The notes beneath the pieces were generated by a model. It was not told where the DNA came from and did not search any database. It saw only the letters and a list, made by a program, of their open reading frames with translations. A DNA stretch of 64,000 nucleotides from Palsa-504 sp963822765. Lineage in GTDB: Bacteria > Actinomycetota > Actinomycetes > Streptosporangiales > Streptosporangiaceae. The translations under genes and the position numbers were made by a program. The stretch is from contig CAWGJL010000050.1 of the NCBI GenBank assembly GCA_963822765.1, positions 62,001 to 126,000 on the forward strand, read 5' to 3'. Every line of letters starts with the position of its first letter. Positions within the stretch are counted from its first letter, which is position 1. Shown here piece by piece: positions 1 to 8,271 of the stretch.

Positions 1-1122
1 CGGCGAGTCGCTCGACGTGCCGACCGCCTCCCTGGACATCACCGAGCGGTGGCCGATCCACCGCGACCCGCCGCCGCTGGACCAGCTCGAGCCGCGGACC
101 GAGATGTTCACCACCGGCATCAAGGTCATCGACCTGCTCACCCCGTACGTGCTGGGCGGGAAGATCGGGCTGTTCGGCGGGGCCGGCGTGGGCAAGACCG
201 TGCTGATCCAGGAGATGATCCGCCGGGTGGCGCAGAACTTCGGCGGCGTCTCGGTCTTCGCCGGGGTGGGGGAGCGGACCCGCGAGGGCAACGACCTGTT
301 CCTGGAGATGACCGAGTCCGGGGTCATCGCGGACACCGCGCTGGTGTTCGGCCAGATGGACGAGCCGCCGGGCATCCGGCTGCGGGTCGGCGCTGTCCGC
401 GCTGACCATGGCCGAGTACTTCCGTGACGTGCAGGGCCAGGACGTGCTGCTGTTCATCGACAACATCTTCCGCTTCACCCAGGCCGGCTCGGAGGTATCC
501 ACCCTGCTGGGCCGGATGCCGTCGGCGGTGGGCTACCAGCCCACGCTGGCCGACGAGATGGGCCAGCTGCAGGAGCGGATCACCTCCACCAGGGGTCACT
601 CCATCACGAGCATGCAGGCCATCTACGTGCCCGCCGACGACATCACCGACCCCGCGCCGCACAACGTGTTCGCCCACCTCGACGCGACCACCACGCTGTC
701 CCGGGCCATCACCGAGAAGGGGATCTACCCGGCGGTCGACCCGCTAGACTCCACCTCACGGATCCTGGACGCCAGGTACATCGGTCAGGACCACTACGAC
801 GTGGCCCGCGAGGTGCAGCGGATCCTGCAGCGGTACAAGGAGCTGCAGGACATCATCGCCATCCTCGGCGTCGACGAGCTCGGCGAGGAGGACAAGATCA
901 CCGTGCAGCGGGCCAGGCGGATCGAGCGGTTCCTGTCCCAGCCCATGTACGTGGCCGAGCAGTTCACCGGGCAGCCCGGGCGTCTTCACGCCGCTGGAGG
1001 AGACCATCTCCTCGTTCAAGGCGATCAGCGAGGGCAAGTACGACAACCTGCCCGAGCAGGCGTTCTACATGGTCGGCGGGATCGAGGACGTGGAAGCGAA
1101 GGCCAAGGGGCTGGAGCGGTGA
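1..1122 (+). CDS. atpD: ATP synthase F1 subunit beta (5' partial, two frameshifts)
   Basis: Catalytic subunit of the F1Fo ATP synthase, on the cytoplasmic face of the membrane. The window opens inside the gene. Reading starts in the frame of base 2 (GESLDVPTASLDI) and includes the Walker A loop GGAGVGKTV near 175-205 and the GERTREGNDL catalytic-glutamate region. At 389-390 one extra G moves the reading frame. It continues as MAEYFRDVQGQDVLL with the Walker B segment LLFIDNIFRF. A second extra G at 978-980 moves the frame again, after EQFTGQPG, and the normal ending (GIEDVEAKAKGLER, stop 1120-1122) follows. Removing both bases restores an ordinary beta subunit. Because the gene is essential and both changes are single bases in G runs, sequencing or assembly error is more likely than a pseudogene. 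The stop overlaps the atpC start. Confidence 0.95.
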
Positions 1123-1502
1123 CCCTGCACGTAGCGCTGGTCGTGCCCGACCGCGAGCTGTGGTCGGGCGAGGCCACGACGGTGATCGCCAAGACCACGG
1201 AGGGCGACATCGGCGTCCTGACCGGGCACTCGCCGGTGTTCGGCGTCCTGGCCGAGGGCAGCCTGGTCGAGATCGTCAACGACGAGACCAGGGTGCGCGC
1301 GGCGGTCAGCGGCGGGTTCCTGTCCGTGGCCGACGACCAGGTGTCGGTCCTGGCCGCGCAGGCTCAGCTCGGCCCCGAGGTCAACGCCGACGAGGCGCGA
1401 CGTGACCTCGACACCGCGCTCGAAGAGGCGGGCACGGGCCCGGAGGAACCGGCCGACGCCAAGTACGCCAGGGCGCTGCTGCGGGCTGCCGGTCAGGCCT
1501 GA
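1119..1502 (+). CDS. atpC: ATP synthase F1 subunit epsilon
   Basis: Epsilon subunit of the F1 central stalk, which couples rotation and restrains ATP hydrolysis. The start is GTG at 1119, overlapping the atpD stop (GTGA). The product is 127 residues: an N-terminal beta-sandwich (LHVALVVPDRELWSGEA, then EGDIGVLTGHSPVFGVL and SGGFLSVADDQVSVLA) and a C-terminal helical tail rich in Glu and Ala. Length and motifs fit actinobacterial AtpC. Because of the second atpD frameshift, an uncorrected open frame runs from the middle of atpD straight into atpC. That apparent fusion is an artefact. Last gene of the atp operon. Confidence 0.95.
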   Translation: MTLHVALVVPDRELWSGEATTVIAKTTEGDIGVLTGHSPVFGVLAEGSLVEIVNDETRVRAAVSGGFLSVADDQVSVLAAQAQLGPEVNADEARRDLDTALEEAGTGPEEPADAKYARALLRAAGQA

Positions 1503-1514
1503 CGGGGGTTTCGG

Positions 1515-1988
1515 TTGGGCGAAGCGCTGGCGCTCGATGCGGCCTGGCTCTTCGCCGCCTTCCTGATCCTCCTCGTCCTGGCCGCCTCCGGCATCGCCGT
1601 GCGGCGGTTCCTGCTCGAGCGCGGCGGCGCCAAGGTCGAGTGCGGCCTGCGCCGGCCGGGCGGGTCATGGCGCCTGGGCCTGGCCTCCTACCAGCTCGAC
1701 GAGTTCTACTGGTATCGCGTGTTCGGCTTCTCGATGCGCCCCGAGCAGGCCTTCCCGCGCCGCGACCTGGCCGTGGTGGCCCGCCGGCCGCCCACCGAGG
1801 AAGAGGTGACCATCCTCGGCCCGGACCGCATCGTGGCGGAGTGCCAGCTAGGCGCGAGCGGCGGCGACAGCCCAGGTGAAGCTGGCGCCCCCGGGACCGT
1901 GGACCTGGCCATGGCCGAGTCGGCCCTCACCGGCCTGCTCGTCTGGCTCGAAGCCGCCCCTCCGGGCTCCCACCTCGACGTGGCTCTG
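1515..1988 (+). CDS. DUF2550 family membrane-anchored protein
   Basis: Small protein of unknown function typically found directly after atpC in actinomycetes, as here. The start is TTG at 1515, 12 bases after atpC, with a G-rich stretch upstream. One N-terminal transmembrane segment (roughly residues 10-28, LFAAFLILLVLAASGIAV) is followed by a cytoplasmic domain with WRLGLASYQLDEFYWYRVFGF and a C-terminal LTGLLVWLEAAPPGSHLDV. Family members usually end about there, near residue 155. The open frame instead runs on to 2486, antisense to the lipoprotein and the cobalamin adenosyltransferase, with no family-like sequence. The true stop is therefore uncertain and was probably lost to another indel near 1985-2010. 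The end given is where recognisable sequence stops. Confidence 0.8.
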
Positions 1989-2286
1989 TTACCGCGCGCA
2001 AGGCCGGTAACTACTGCCGGCCAGGATCGCGGCCGCGCTGGTGGCGGTCAGCGCGGACCAGCTCACCTGCGGATGCCGGTCCCGGTAGTCCTTGACGATG
2101 TCGTAGCCGATCGCCGGGCCGCTGAACGTCACGGTGAACCGGCCGTTCGCGACCTGCTGGGTGAGCGGGCGGGCCGGCGCCGCAGGACCCGGCGCGCCGC
2201 TGCACCCCGGCCGCCATCAGCCCGAGCACCGCGACACCGGCTCGCAGCGCGCGGCGGCTGCGAGCCGAGGGCCGCGAAAGGCTCAC
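1989..2286 (-). CDS. small lipoprotein, one frameshift
   Basis: Start GTG at 2286 overlaps the stop of the adenosyltransferase gene upstream (GTGA), so the two are translationally coupled. The N-terminus is Arg-rich, then hydrophobic (AGVAVLGLMAAG). In the raw frame the next residues are VQRRAGSC. Dropping one base of the C4 run at 2205-2208 gives AAGC followed by SGAPGPAAP, a lipobox-like cleavage site. Reading then continues without a stop to TAA at 1989-1991, through NGRFTVTFSGPAIGYDIV and RHPQVSWSALTATSAAAIL. The corrected product is about 98 residues, probably exported and lipid-anchored. No family was recognised. The 3' end abuts DUF2550 on the other strand. Confidence 0.55.
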
Positions 2287-2882
2287 CCGCGCTCGCCACC
2301 CGGCTTCCACAGCACGTCGCCGTGCCCGGTGTTGGCCGTCCGGGACAAGATGAACAGCAGGTCGGACAACCGGTTCAGGTAGCGGGCGGGCCACGGGCTC
2401 ATCGAGTCGCCGTGCTCATCGGCCGCGGCCCAGGCGCTGCGCTCGGCCCGGCGGGTCACCGTCCGCGCCACGTGCAGCAGCGTTGACCCCCGGCTCCCGC
2501 CGGGCAGCAGGAAGCTGCGCAAGGTGGGCAGGCCCTCGTTGTAGGCGTCGCACTCGCCCTCCAGCCGGGTCACGTACGCCTCATCGATCCGCAGCGGCGG
2601 ATAGGGCGGCGCCTCGACCACCGGAGTGGCCAGGTCCGCCCCCACGTCGAACATCTCGTTCTGCACCCGGGTGAGCAGCGTGACGACCTCGGCCGGCAGC
2701 TCGCCGAAGGTGATGGCCATGCCGATCGCGGTGTTGGCCTCGTCCACGTCGGCGTAGGCGGCCAGCCGTGAGTCGGTCTTGGCCGTGCGGCTGCCGTCGC
2801 CGAGCGCGGTCGTCCCGTCGTCGCCGGTGCGGGTGTAGATGCGGGACAGCACAACCGGGTTCTCGCTGCGGTGAGGCGCCAT
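2283..2882 (-). CDS. cob(I)yrinic acid a,c-diamide adenosyltransferase, PduO type
   Basis: ATP:corrinoid adenosyltransferase that transfers the 5'-deoxyadenosyl group of ATP to cob(I)alamin, making adenosylcobalamin in the cytoplasm. The 199-residue product has the PduO-type N-terminal ATP-binding motif SRIYTRTGDDGTTALGDG (residues about 13-30), a central ADVDEANTAIG, and the C-terminal pair RTVTRRAER and LNRLSDLLFILSR. The start ATG at 2882 is preferred to an upstream in-frame ATG because the family motif then begins close to residue 13. Its likely client in this window is the B12-dependent mutase at 58670-60247. No cobalamin riboswitch was recognised upstream. Confidence 0.93.
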   Translation of the reverse strand: MAPHRSENPVVLSRIYTRTGDDGTTALGDGSRTAKTDSRLAAYADVDEANTAIGMAITFGELPAEVVTLLTRVQNEMFDVGADLATPVVEAPPYPPLRIDEAYVTRLEGECDAYNEGLPTLRSFLLPGGSRGSTLLHVARTVTRRAERSAWAAADEHGDSMSPWPARYLNRLSDLLFILSRTANTGHGDVLWKPGGERG

Positions 2883-3036
2883 GAGCTTCACCCTAAGGGA
2901 CCACGCCCCCGCCAAGCGCCCCGAGCCATGCGCCAGCGCCCCGAGCCATGCGCCAACGCGGCCCGAGCCACGCGCAGCGCGACCAAACCGTGATCACCGA
3001 ACGCCACCAGATATTTCCTTTCCGACCACGATGTGA

Positions 3037-3054
3037 CATCGTATGGCTACGATG
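3037..3054. promoter_or_regulatory. inverted repeat, possible operator
   Basis: CATCGTA, a 4-base spacer (tggc) and TACGATG form a perfect 7-bp inverted repeat in the divergent gap upstream of the GMC oxidoreductase. The size and position fit a dimeric repressor site, but no regulator can be named. Confidence 0.35.
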
Positions 3055-3212
3055 AGTGATCAGAGCGATGGTCACCAGCGGCCGCGACAACCAGGGATGC
3101 CCGCCGCTGTCACCGTGCGTGTCCGACGCCGTTGATGCGTCCCAGGACGGTGAGCATCGTCAGCGTCCGGAGTCCGGCGGTTCTCGGGGGTCCGCCGGAC
3201 CCGGACGCGCAC

Positions 3213-3275
3213 CGCAAGCCAGCAAGCCCAGCAAGCCCCGCAAGCCAGCAAGCAAGCCCCGCAAGCCAGCAAGCC
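3213..3275 (+). repeat. short tandem array of agcaagcc units
   Basis: Imperfect head-to-tail copies of gcaagccagcaagcc(c) fill about 60 bases of the gap upstream of the GMC oxidoreductase gene. Unit length varies from about 7 to 10 bases, and the array is A-richer than its surroundings. It resembles the other short tandem arrays in this window. Confidence 0.75.
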
Positions 3276-3366
3276 ACGGACCGCGAGCAACACCGGAACC
3301 CCCCAAAGCCCCCAGCACCGACCACGGCGCGTTATTGTTCCCTTTGTCCCCGAGAAGGAGACCGCC

Positions 3367-5010
3367 GTGTATGACTACATCATCGTCGGCGCCGGGAGCG
3401 CGGGCTGCGTGCTGGCGGCCCGGCTGTCCGCCGACTCCAGCGTCAAGGTCCTGCTGCTGGAGGCCGGCCCGGCCGATGACGCCGACGAGATCCACGCGCC
3501 CGCCGCGCTGAGCAGGCTGTTCCAGAGCGCCTACGACTGGAACTACAGCACGGTCCCGCAGCACCGGGCGGGCGGCCGGTCCGTCTACTGGCCGCGCGGC
3601 AAGGTCCTGGGCGGCTCCAGCAGCATGAACGCCATGATCTACATCCGCGGCAACCGGCGCGACTTCCAGACCTGGCGGGACGAGAACGGCTGCACCGGCT
3701 GGGGTTACGAGGACCTCATGCCGTACTTCCGGCGGGCCGAGGACAACACGCGCGGCGCATCCGCGTACCACGGCGCGGGCGGCCCGCTGGCGGTCAGCGA
3801 CCCGCGTTACAAAAGCCCAGCGTGCGAGGCGTTCATCGCCGCCGCCCGTGAGCAGGGCGCCACCGCCAACGAGGACTTCAACGGGCCCCGCCAGGACGGC
3901 GTCGGCTGGTACCAGGTCACCATCCGCAAGGGCCGGCGCTGCTCGGCCGCGGCCGCCTACCTGCACCCCGCCATGTCCCGCCCGAACCTCACCGTCCACA
4001 CCGACGCCCTGGTGACCAAGATCCTCATCGACGGCGGCCGGGCCACCGGCGTGACCTACCTGCGGCATGGCCAGACCGAGACCGCCCGCGCCGACGGCGA
4101 GGTGATCCTGTGCGGCGGCGCGGTCAACAGCCCGCAGCTGCTCATGCTGTCCGGCATCGGCCCGGCCGACCACCTGATCGACACCGGCATCGAGCCGGTC
4201 GCCGACAGCCCGGGGGTGGGGGCCAACCTCAGCGACCACCCGGTGCTGCCGGTCATCTGGTCCACGCCGCGGCTGCGCGGCCTGTGGGAGAAGACCGGCA
4301 ACGCGGGCGCGCTGCGCTGGCAGCTGACCCACCGCGGCCCGGTGGCCAGCAACGTGGCCGAGTCGGGCGGCTTCGCCCACTCCGAGCCGGGCCTGCCCGC
4401 GCCGGACCTGCAGCTGCACGTGCTGCCCGCGGCGTACCAGAACCAGGGCCTGGCCGACCCGGCCCAGCGCGCCATGACCGTGCTGGTCGGCCTGGTCGAC
4501 GTGAAGAGCCGGGGCCGGATCAGGCTGCGCAGCGCCGACCCCAGGCACCGGCCGGCCATCGACCCGGGTTACCTGTCCGACGGCGGCGGGGACGCCCGGG
4601 CCCTGCTGGCCGGGCTGAAGCTGGCCCGGGAGTTCGTGACCGCCCGGCCCATGGCCGCCATCTGCCGCAGCGAGATCGCCCCCGGCGCCCACGTCCGCTC
4701 CGACACCGAACTCCTGGACTACGTCAGGAACAGCGTCGTCACCCTGTACCATCCGGTCGGCACCTGCGCGATGGGCAGCGAGGCCCGGTGGGGCAGCGTC
4801 CTGGACCCCGAACTGAAGGTCAGGGGCGTCGACGGCCTGCGCGTGGTCGACGCGTCGGTGATGCCGACCGTGCCCCGCGGGAACACCAACGCGCCGACCA
4901 TCGCCATCGCCGAACGCGCCGCCGATCTCATCGCCGGCCGGGCCCCGCTGGCCCCGGCCGACCCGGCCGATCCGGTCGACGCCATGGCGACCGCCGTCAG
5001 CGCAGCATAA
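3367..5010 (+). CDS. GMC family FAD-dependent oxidoreductase (choline dehydrogenase-like)
   Basis: Flavoenzyme that oxidises an alcohol. The substrate cannot be told from sequence. The start GTG at 3367 has a clear ribosome-binding site (gagaaggaga). The 547-residue product opens with the FAD-binding VGAGSAGCVLAARL. It carries the family signature YWPRGKVLGGSSSMNAMIY (about residues 76-94) and the second signature CGGAVNSPQLLMLSGIG. The C-terminal active site has HPVGTCAMG (catalytic His) and GNTNAPTIAIAER (Asn). Length is normal for the family. The two regulator genes follow 20 bases downstream on the same strand, so an operon is likely. Choline dehydrogenase, another alcohol dehydrogenase or an alkane-degradation enzyme are all possible. 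Confidence 0.93.
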   Translation: MYDYIIVGAGSAGCVLAARLSADSSVKVLLLEAGPADDADEIHAPAALSRLFQSAYDWNYSTVPQHRAGGRSVYWPRGKVLGGSSSMNAMIYIRGNRRDFQTWRDENGCTGWGYEDLMPYFRRAEDNTRGASAYHGAGGPLAVSDPRYKSPACEAFIAAAREQGATANEDFNGPRQDGVGWYQVTIRKGRRCSAAAAYLHPAMSRPNLTVHTDALVTKILIDGGRATGVTYLRHGQTETARADGEVILCGGAVNSPQLLMLSGIGPADHLIDTGIEPVADSPGVGANLSDHPVLPVIWSTPRLRGLWEKTGNAGALRWQLTHRGPVASNVAESGGFAHSEPGLPAPDLQLHVLPAAYQNQGLADPAQRAMTVLVGLVDVKSRGRIRLRSADPRHRPAIDPGYLSDGGGDARALLAGLKLAREFVTARPMAAICRSEIAPGAHVRSDTELLDYVRNSVVTLYHPVGTCAMGSEARWGSVLDPELKVRGVDGLRVVDASVMPTVPRGNTNAPTIAIAERAADLIAGRAPLAPADPADPVDAMATAVSAA

Positions 5011-5030
5011 GCACAGGCGAGGGGGTTACG

Positions 5031-5903
5031 GTGACGGTAAGCGCGGACACGCAGATCACCGACCTGACCGTGAACGACCATGCCTGCCTGACGTTCGGCG
5101 AGTCCGAGGAGCTGTTCGACCTGACCGCCGCGTTCGTCCGGGACGGGCTGGACGGCGGGCTGAAGGTGGTGTGGCTGAGCGACGCCACCCCGGACCGGGC
5201 CACCGCCGAACTGGCCCGGCGCGGCATCGCCGTCGCCGAAGCGCTGGCTTCCGGCCAGCTGGTCGCGGCCAGCTACGAGGGCCGGCTGCTGGCCGGGCAG
5301 GTGTTCAGCGCGGGCCAGGCCATGACCTGGCTGGCGGCCGAGATGGCCACCGCCGGAACCCAGGGCCTGCGGCTGGCGGTGGACATGAGCTGGGCCCTGG
5401 GCCCGGTCTCCGGGGTCGAGCAGCTGCCCGAGTTCGAGGAGAAGGTCGCGGCGGCGGTGACCGGCACGACGGTGTCGGTGCTGTGCCAGTACGACCGGGA
5501 GCGCTTCGACCCGGTCACGCTGGCCTCGGTGGCCGCCTTCCACACCCGGTCGGTCGCGGCCGCCACGTACCACGCGGACGTGATGCTGCGGATCTGCCGC
5601 CAGTACGCGCCGCCGGGCATCCGGCTGGCCGGCGAGCTGGACTACCAGGCCGCCGATTCCCTCGCGCTCGCGCTGACCGAGGCGATCCGGCTCGAGGGCG
5701 ACGTCACGATCAACATGGCCCCGCTGGCCTTCATCGACGTCTCGTGCGCCCGGATGATCCTGGACGCCGCGCGCGGCCTGAACCCCAGCACCCCGCGCAG
5801 GCGGGTGATCCTGCGCTGCCGCCCGGGCCTGGCCGCCCGGTTCGTCCTGCTCGGCGCGGCCGACATCCCCGCCCTAAGCCTGGTGACCGTCGATGACCAC
5901 TAA
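5031..5903 (+). CDS. MEDS-STAS domain protein (sensory anti-anti-sigma-type regulator)
   Basis: Start GTG at 5031, just after the oxidoreductase. The product is 290 residues. The first 190 or so resemble the MEDS (DcmR-type sensory) domain: NDHACLTFGESEELFD, FVRDGLDGGLKVVWLS, LRLAVDMSWALG, and VSVLCQYDRERFDP near its end. The last 90 residues form a STAS domain (GIRLAGELDYQAADSLALAL, then MAPLAFIDVSCARMIL). In anti-anti-sigma factors a Ser at the IDVS position is the usual phosphorylation site, so partner switching with a Ser kinase is plausible. The next gene encodes just such a kinase, and the two overlap by 11 bases (5893-5903). Function is inferred from domains. The signal sensed is unknown. 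Confidence 0.8.
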   Translation: MTVSADTQITDLTVNDHACLTFGESEELFDLTAAFVRDGLDGGLKVVWLSDATPDRATAELARRGIAVAEALASGQLVAASYEGRLLAGQVFSAGQAMTWLAAEMATAGTQGLRLAVDMSWALGPVSGVEQLPEFEEKVAAAVTGTTVSVLCQYDRERFDPVTLASVAAFHTRSVAAATYHADVMLRICRQYAPPGIRLAGELDYQAADSLALALTEAIRLEGDVTINMAPLAFIDVSCARMILDAARGLNPSTPRRRVILRCRPGLAARFVLLGAADIPALSLVTVDDH

Positions 5904-6726
5904 CGGCGACGGCCGCCCGCCACCGCAAAGCACAACACCACCGCAAACCACGACACCACCGCAAAGCACGCCCATCCTGGACCAGGCCTTCGACGCCGGC
6001 TCCCTGTACACCCTGCGCGCCGCGGTGGCCGCGCACGCCACCCAGGCCGGCCTGGCCCCGGGCCGCGCCGACGACCTGGTCATCGCCGTCCACGAACTGG
6101 CCGCCAACGCGGTACGCCACGGCGCCGGGCACGGCCGCCTCCGGATCTGGCGGTCCGATCAGGCCCTGCGCTGCGAGATCACCGACGACGGCGTCCCGGA
6201 AGCGAAAGACGCGGAAAACGCGGCGCCAGAAGCGCAGGCCCCCGAGTGGCGCACCGAGCCCGGCCACGGCCTGTCCCTGGTCCGCCAGGTCGCCGATCAC
6301 ACCAGCCTGAGCTCGGGCCGCGACGGCACCTCGGCCACCATCAGCTTCGCCCTGGCCGCCGCCGGACCGCCCTTCCGCCTGGACCGTCACGACATGGCCG
6401 GACACCAAGCAGACGGCTGCGTCGTCCTGACCGTCACCGGCCCTCTCGACCTAGCCTCGGCCGCCGAGTTCAGCCGCACGATAGCGGACCTGCTCAACGA
6501 AAACGGCAGCGTCAAGCTGATCCTGGACCTGGCCAGCCTGACCGGCTGGGACTCGGCGGGCCTGGCCGCCCTGATCACCGCGCAGCAGCAGGTCAGCGCC
6601 ACCCAAGGTGCCCGGATGATCCTGGCCGGCCTCCCCGCCCACCTCGAGCAGCACCTCCGCGAAGCAAACCTTAACGACCGCTTCACCCTGGCCGACAGCC
6701 CGGCTACGGCCGCGAAGACGATTTAG
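5893..6726 (+). CDS. HATPase-STAS fusion, anti-sigma-type serine kinase with its own STAS domain
   Basis: Start ATG at 5893 inside the end of the MEDS-STAS gene, so translation is coupled. After a Pro/Thr/Gln-rich leader (residues 5-25), residues about 30-155 are an anti-sigma-type ATPase domain. The N box is HELAANAVRHGAGHG, the Mg/ATP loop is ITDDGVPE, and GHGLSLVRQVAD forms the second glycine loop. Residues about 165-277 are a STAS domain (VTGPLDLASAAEFSRTIADL and LTGWDSAGLAALITAQ). Its Ser, in DSAG, is in the usual phospho-acceptor position. Joining an RsbW-like kinase to its own antagonist domain is less common than separate proteins. No sigma factor gene lies nearby. The 3' end overlaps the convergent aldehyde dehydrogenase by 23 bases. 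Confidence 0.82.
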   Translation: MTTNGDGRPPPQSTTPPQTTTPPQSTPILDQAFDAGSLYTLRAAVAAHATQAGLAPGRADDLVIAVHELAANAVRHGAGHGRLRIWRSDQALRCEITDDGVPEAKDAENAAPEAQAPEWRTEPGHGLSLVRQVADHTSLSSGRDGTSATISFALAAAGPPFRLDRHDMAGHQADGCVVLTVTGPLDLASAAEFSRTIADLLNENGSVKLILDLASLTGWDSAGLAALITAQQQVSATQGARMILAGLPAHLEQHLREANLNDRFTLADSPATAAKTI

Positions 6727-8215
6727 CCCGCCGCGGCCGGTACAGCCGCCCGTGCAGCAGCGTCATCACCATGACCAGCCGCCGCATGTCCTTGTCCGAA
6801 CGCCCGAACGTCAGCACGTTGAACAGCGGCCGCATCCGCTGCCTGGTGATCGCCTTGGGCCGGCAGAACTCCCGCAGCCCGTCCGCCCCGTGAATCCGCC
6901 CGAACCCCGATTCCCCCACCCCCCCGAACGGCAGCGCGGGCACCACGGCGAAGCCGATCACCGAGTTCACCGACGTCATCCCGGTGCGCAGCGACCGCGC
7001 CGCGTTCATGGCCGCGCGGCGATCCCCGGAAAAAACCGCCGAGCCCAGCCCGTACCGCCCGGCGTTGGCGTACGACACCGCCTCGGCCATGTTGACCACC
7101 GGCTTCACGGTCAGCGTCGGCCCGAACGTCTCGTCCTGCACCGCCGAAGAATTCTCCGGCACGTCAACCAGCACGATGGGCCGCACGTAAGGCGCGGACA
7201 CCGCCTCGTGCCCGCCCACCACCGCGCGCCCGCCCCGGGCCAGCGCGTCCGCCACGTGCTTGGCCACCACCTCGGTCTGCGACGGCAGCGTCATCGGCCC
7301 GTAAGCGGCATCGAAATCAAAACCCGGCCGCAGCCCGGCCACCTTCACATTCAGCCGCTCCAGGAAGCTGTGGTACACCGCGTCGGCCACGTACACCCGC
7401 TCGATGCCCACGCAGGTCTGCCCGGCGTTGGACATCGCGCCCCAGGCCGCGGCGTCGGCCGCCGCGTCCAGGTCGGCGTCCGCCCCGACCAGCAGCGCGT
7501 CCTTGCCGCCGCACTCGGCCAGCACCGGGGTCAGGTTATCGGCCGCCGCCGCCATCACCTTGCGCGCGGTGGCCGCCGACCCGGTGAAGGCGATCTTGTT
7601 CACGCCGCTGCGCGCCAGCGCCTCGCCGGTCGGCCCGCCCCCGGTGATCAGCTGGAGCACCGGCTGCGCCGAACCGAACACCTCCAGTGCCTCACCGAAC
7701 GACCGGACCAGCCACTGCCCGGTCGCCGGGGTCAGCTCCGACGGCTTGAACACCACCGCGTTCCCCGCCGCCAGCGCGTAGGCGATCGAGCCGACCGGGG
7801 TGAACACCGGGTAGTTCCACGGCCCGATCACGCCGACCACGCCCAGCGGCAGGTACTCCAGGGTGGAGGCCTGGTTGATGGCGGCCAGCCCGCTGCGCAC
7901 CCGGCGCGGCCGCAGCACCCGGCGCGCGTGCCGCGCGGCCCAGTCGATGTGCAGCACGGCCGTGATGATCTCGAGCTTGGCGTCGTCCAGCGGCTTGCCG
8001 GTCTCTTCGTGCATCAGCTGGGCGAGCCGGCCCATGTACCGGATCAGGTGCGACTTCCAGGCCAGCAGCCGGATGCGCCGCCCGGACCAGCCGAGCCCGG
8101 CCCACCAGCCGGCCGCCTCGCGGGCGGCGGCGACGGCCGCGTCGACCTCGCGGCGGCCGTGGACCGGGAAGGTGGCCAGCACTTCTCCGGTCGCGGGATT
8201 GACTGTCTCAAGCAT
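6704..8215 (-). CDS. aldehyde dehydrogenase (NAD(P)+-dependent)
   Basis: Oxidises an aldehyde to the acid. The product is 503 residues from ATG at 8215 (MLETVNPATGEVLATFPV). An upstream extension of the frame is not needed. Visible motifs are the Rossmann/catalytic Asn region VIGPWNYPVFTPVG, VFKPSELTP, FTGSAATARKVM, the general-base Glu in VLAECGGKDALL (usually ELGGK), the nucleophilic Cys in NAGQTCVGIERVYV, and DETFGPTL. The C-terminal tail (RLVMVMTLLHGRLYRPRRAK) is basic and hydrophobic and may associate with the membrane. A role downstream of the neighbouring alcohol-oxidising GMC enzyme is possible, although the gene is on the opposite strand. The substrate is unknown. Confidence 0.93.
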   Translation of the reverse strand: MLETVNPATGEVLATFPVHGRREVDAAVAAAREAAGWWAGLGWSGRRIRLLAWKSHLIRYMGRLAQLMHEETGKPLDDAKLEIITAVLHIDWAARHARRVLRPRRVRSGLAAINQASTLEYLPLGVVGVIGPWNYPVFTPVGSIAYALAAGNAVVFKPSELTPATGQWLVRSFGEALEVFGSAQPVLQLITGGGPTGEALARSGVNKIAFTGSAATARKVMAAAADNLTPVLAECGGKDALLVGADADLDAAADAAAWGAMSNAGQTCVGIERVYVADAVYHSFLERLNVKVAGLRPGFDFDAAYGPMTLPSQTEVVAKHVADALARGGRAVVGGHEAVSAPYVRPIVLVDVPENSSAVQDETFGPTLTVKPVVNMAEAVSYANAGRYGLGSAVFSGDRRAAMNAARSLRTGMTSVNSVIGFAVVPALPFGGVGESGFGRIHGADGLREFCRPKAITRQRMRPLFNVLTFGRSDKDMRRLVMVMTLLHGRLYRPRRAKSSSRP

Positions 8216-8271
8216 CGGTGACCAGTAAAGCACCGAAGCTACGCTGGGGCGAGACCGAACCAGGGGGTTCC

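Larger units (their letters stand above)
2883..3366. other. intergenic region with short repeats and an inverted repeat
   Basis: This 484-base divergent gap separates the adenosyltransferase from the GMC oxidoreductase. It holds two copies of gccccgagccatgcgcca near 2917-2955 with a third degraded copy after them, a perfect 7-bp inverted repeat at 3037-3054, and an array of agcaagcc units at 3213-3275. No convincing gene was seen. The stretch around 3000-3060 is the most A+T-rich part and is the likeliest site for promoters. Confidence 0.6.

Noticed and set aside
408..1502. Apparent AtpD-AtpC fusion protein
   Set aside because: It is produced by the frameshift at 978-980. The normal beta-subunit C-terminus and the epsilon start are both present at 1119-1122.
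3213..3275. CRISPR array (also considered at 8842-8902 and 31940-32033)
   Set aside because: Units are adjacent with no unique spacers of constant length, and no cas genes are present. These are simple tandem repeats.
2883..3366. Cobalamin riboswitch near the PduO gene or before the mutase at 58670
   Set aside because: No B12-box-like conserved sequence was seen in either leader. The mutase leader is only about 50 bases long.
4110..5030. Upstream extension of the MEDS-STAS frame through the GMC gene
   Set aside because: The extension is an off-frame reading of the oxidoreductase. MEDS homology begins at the GTG at 5031.
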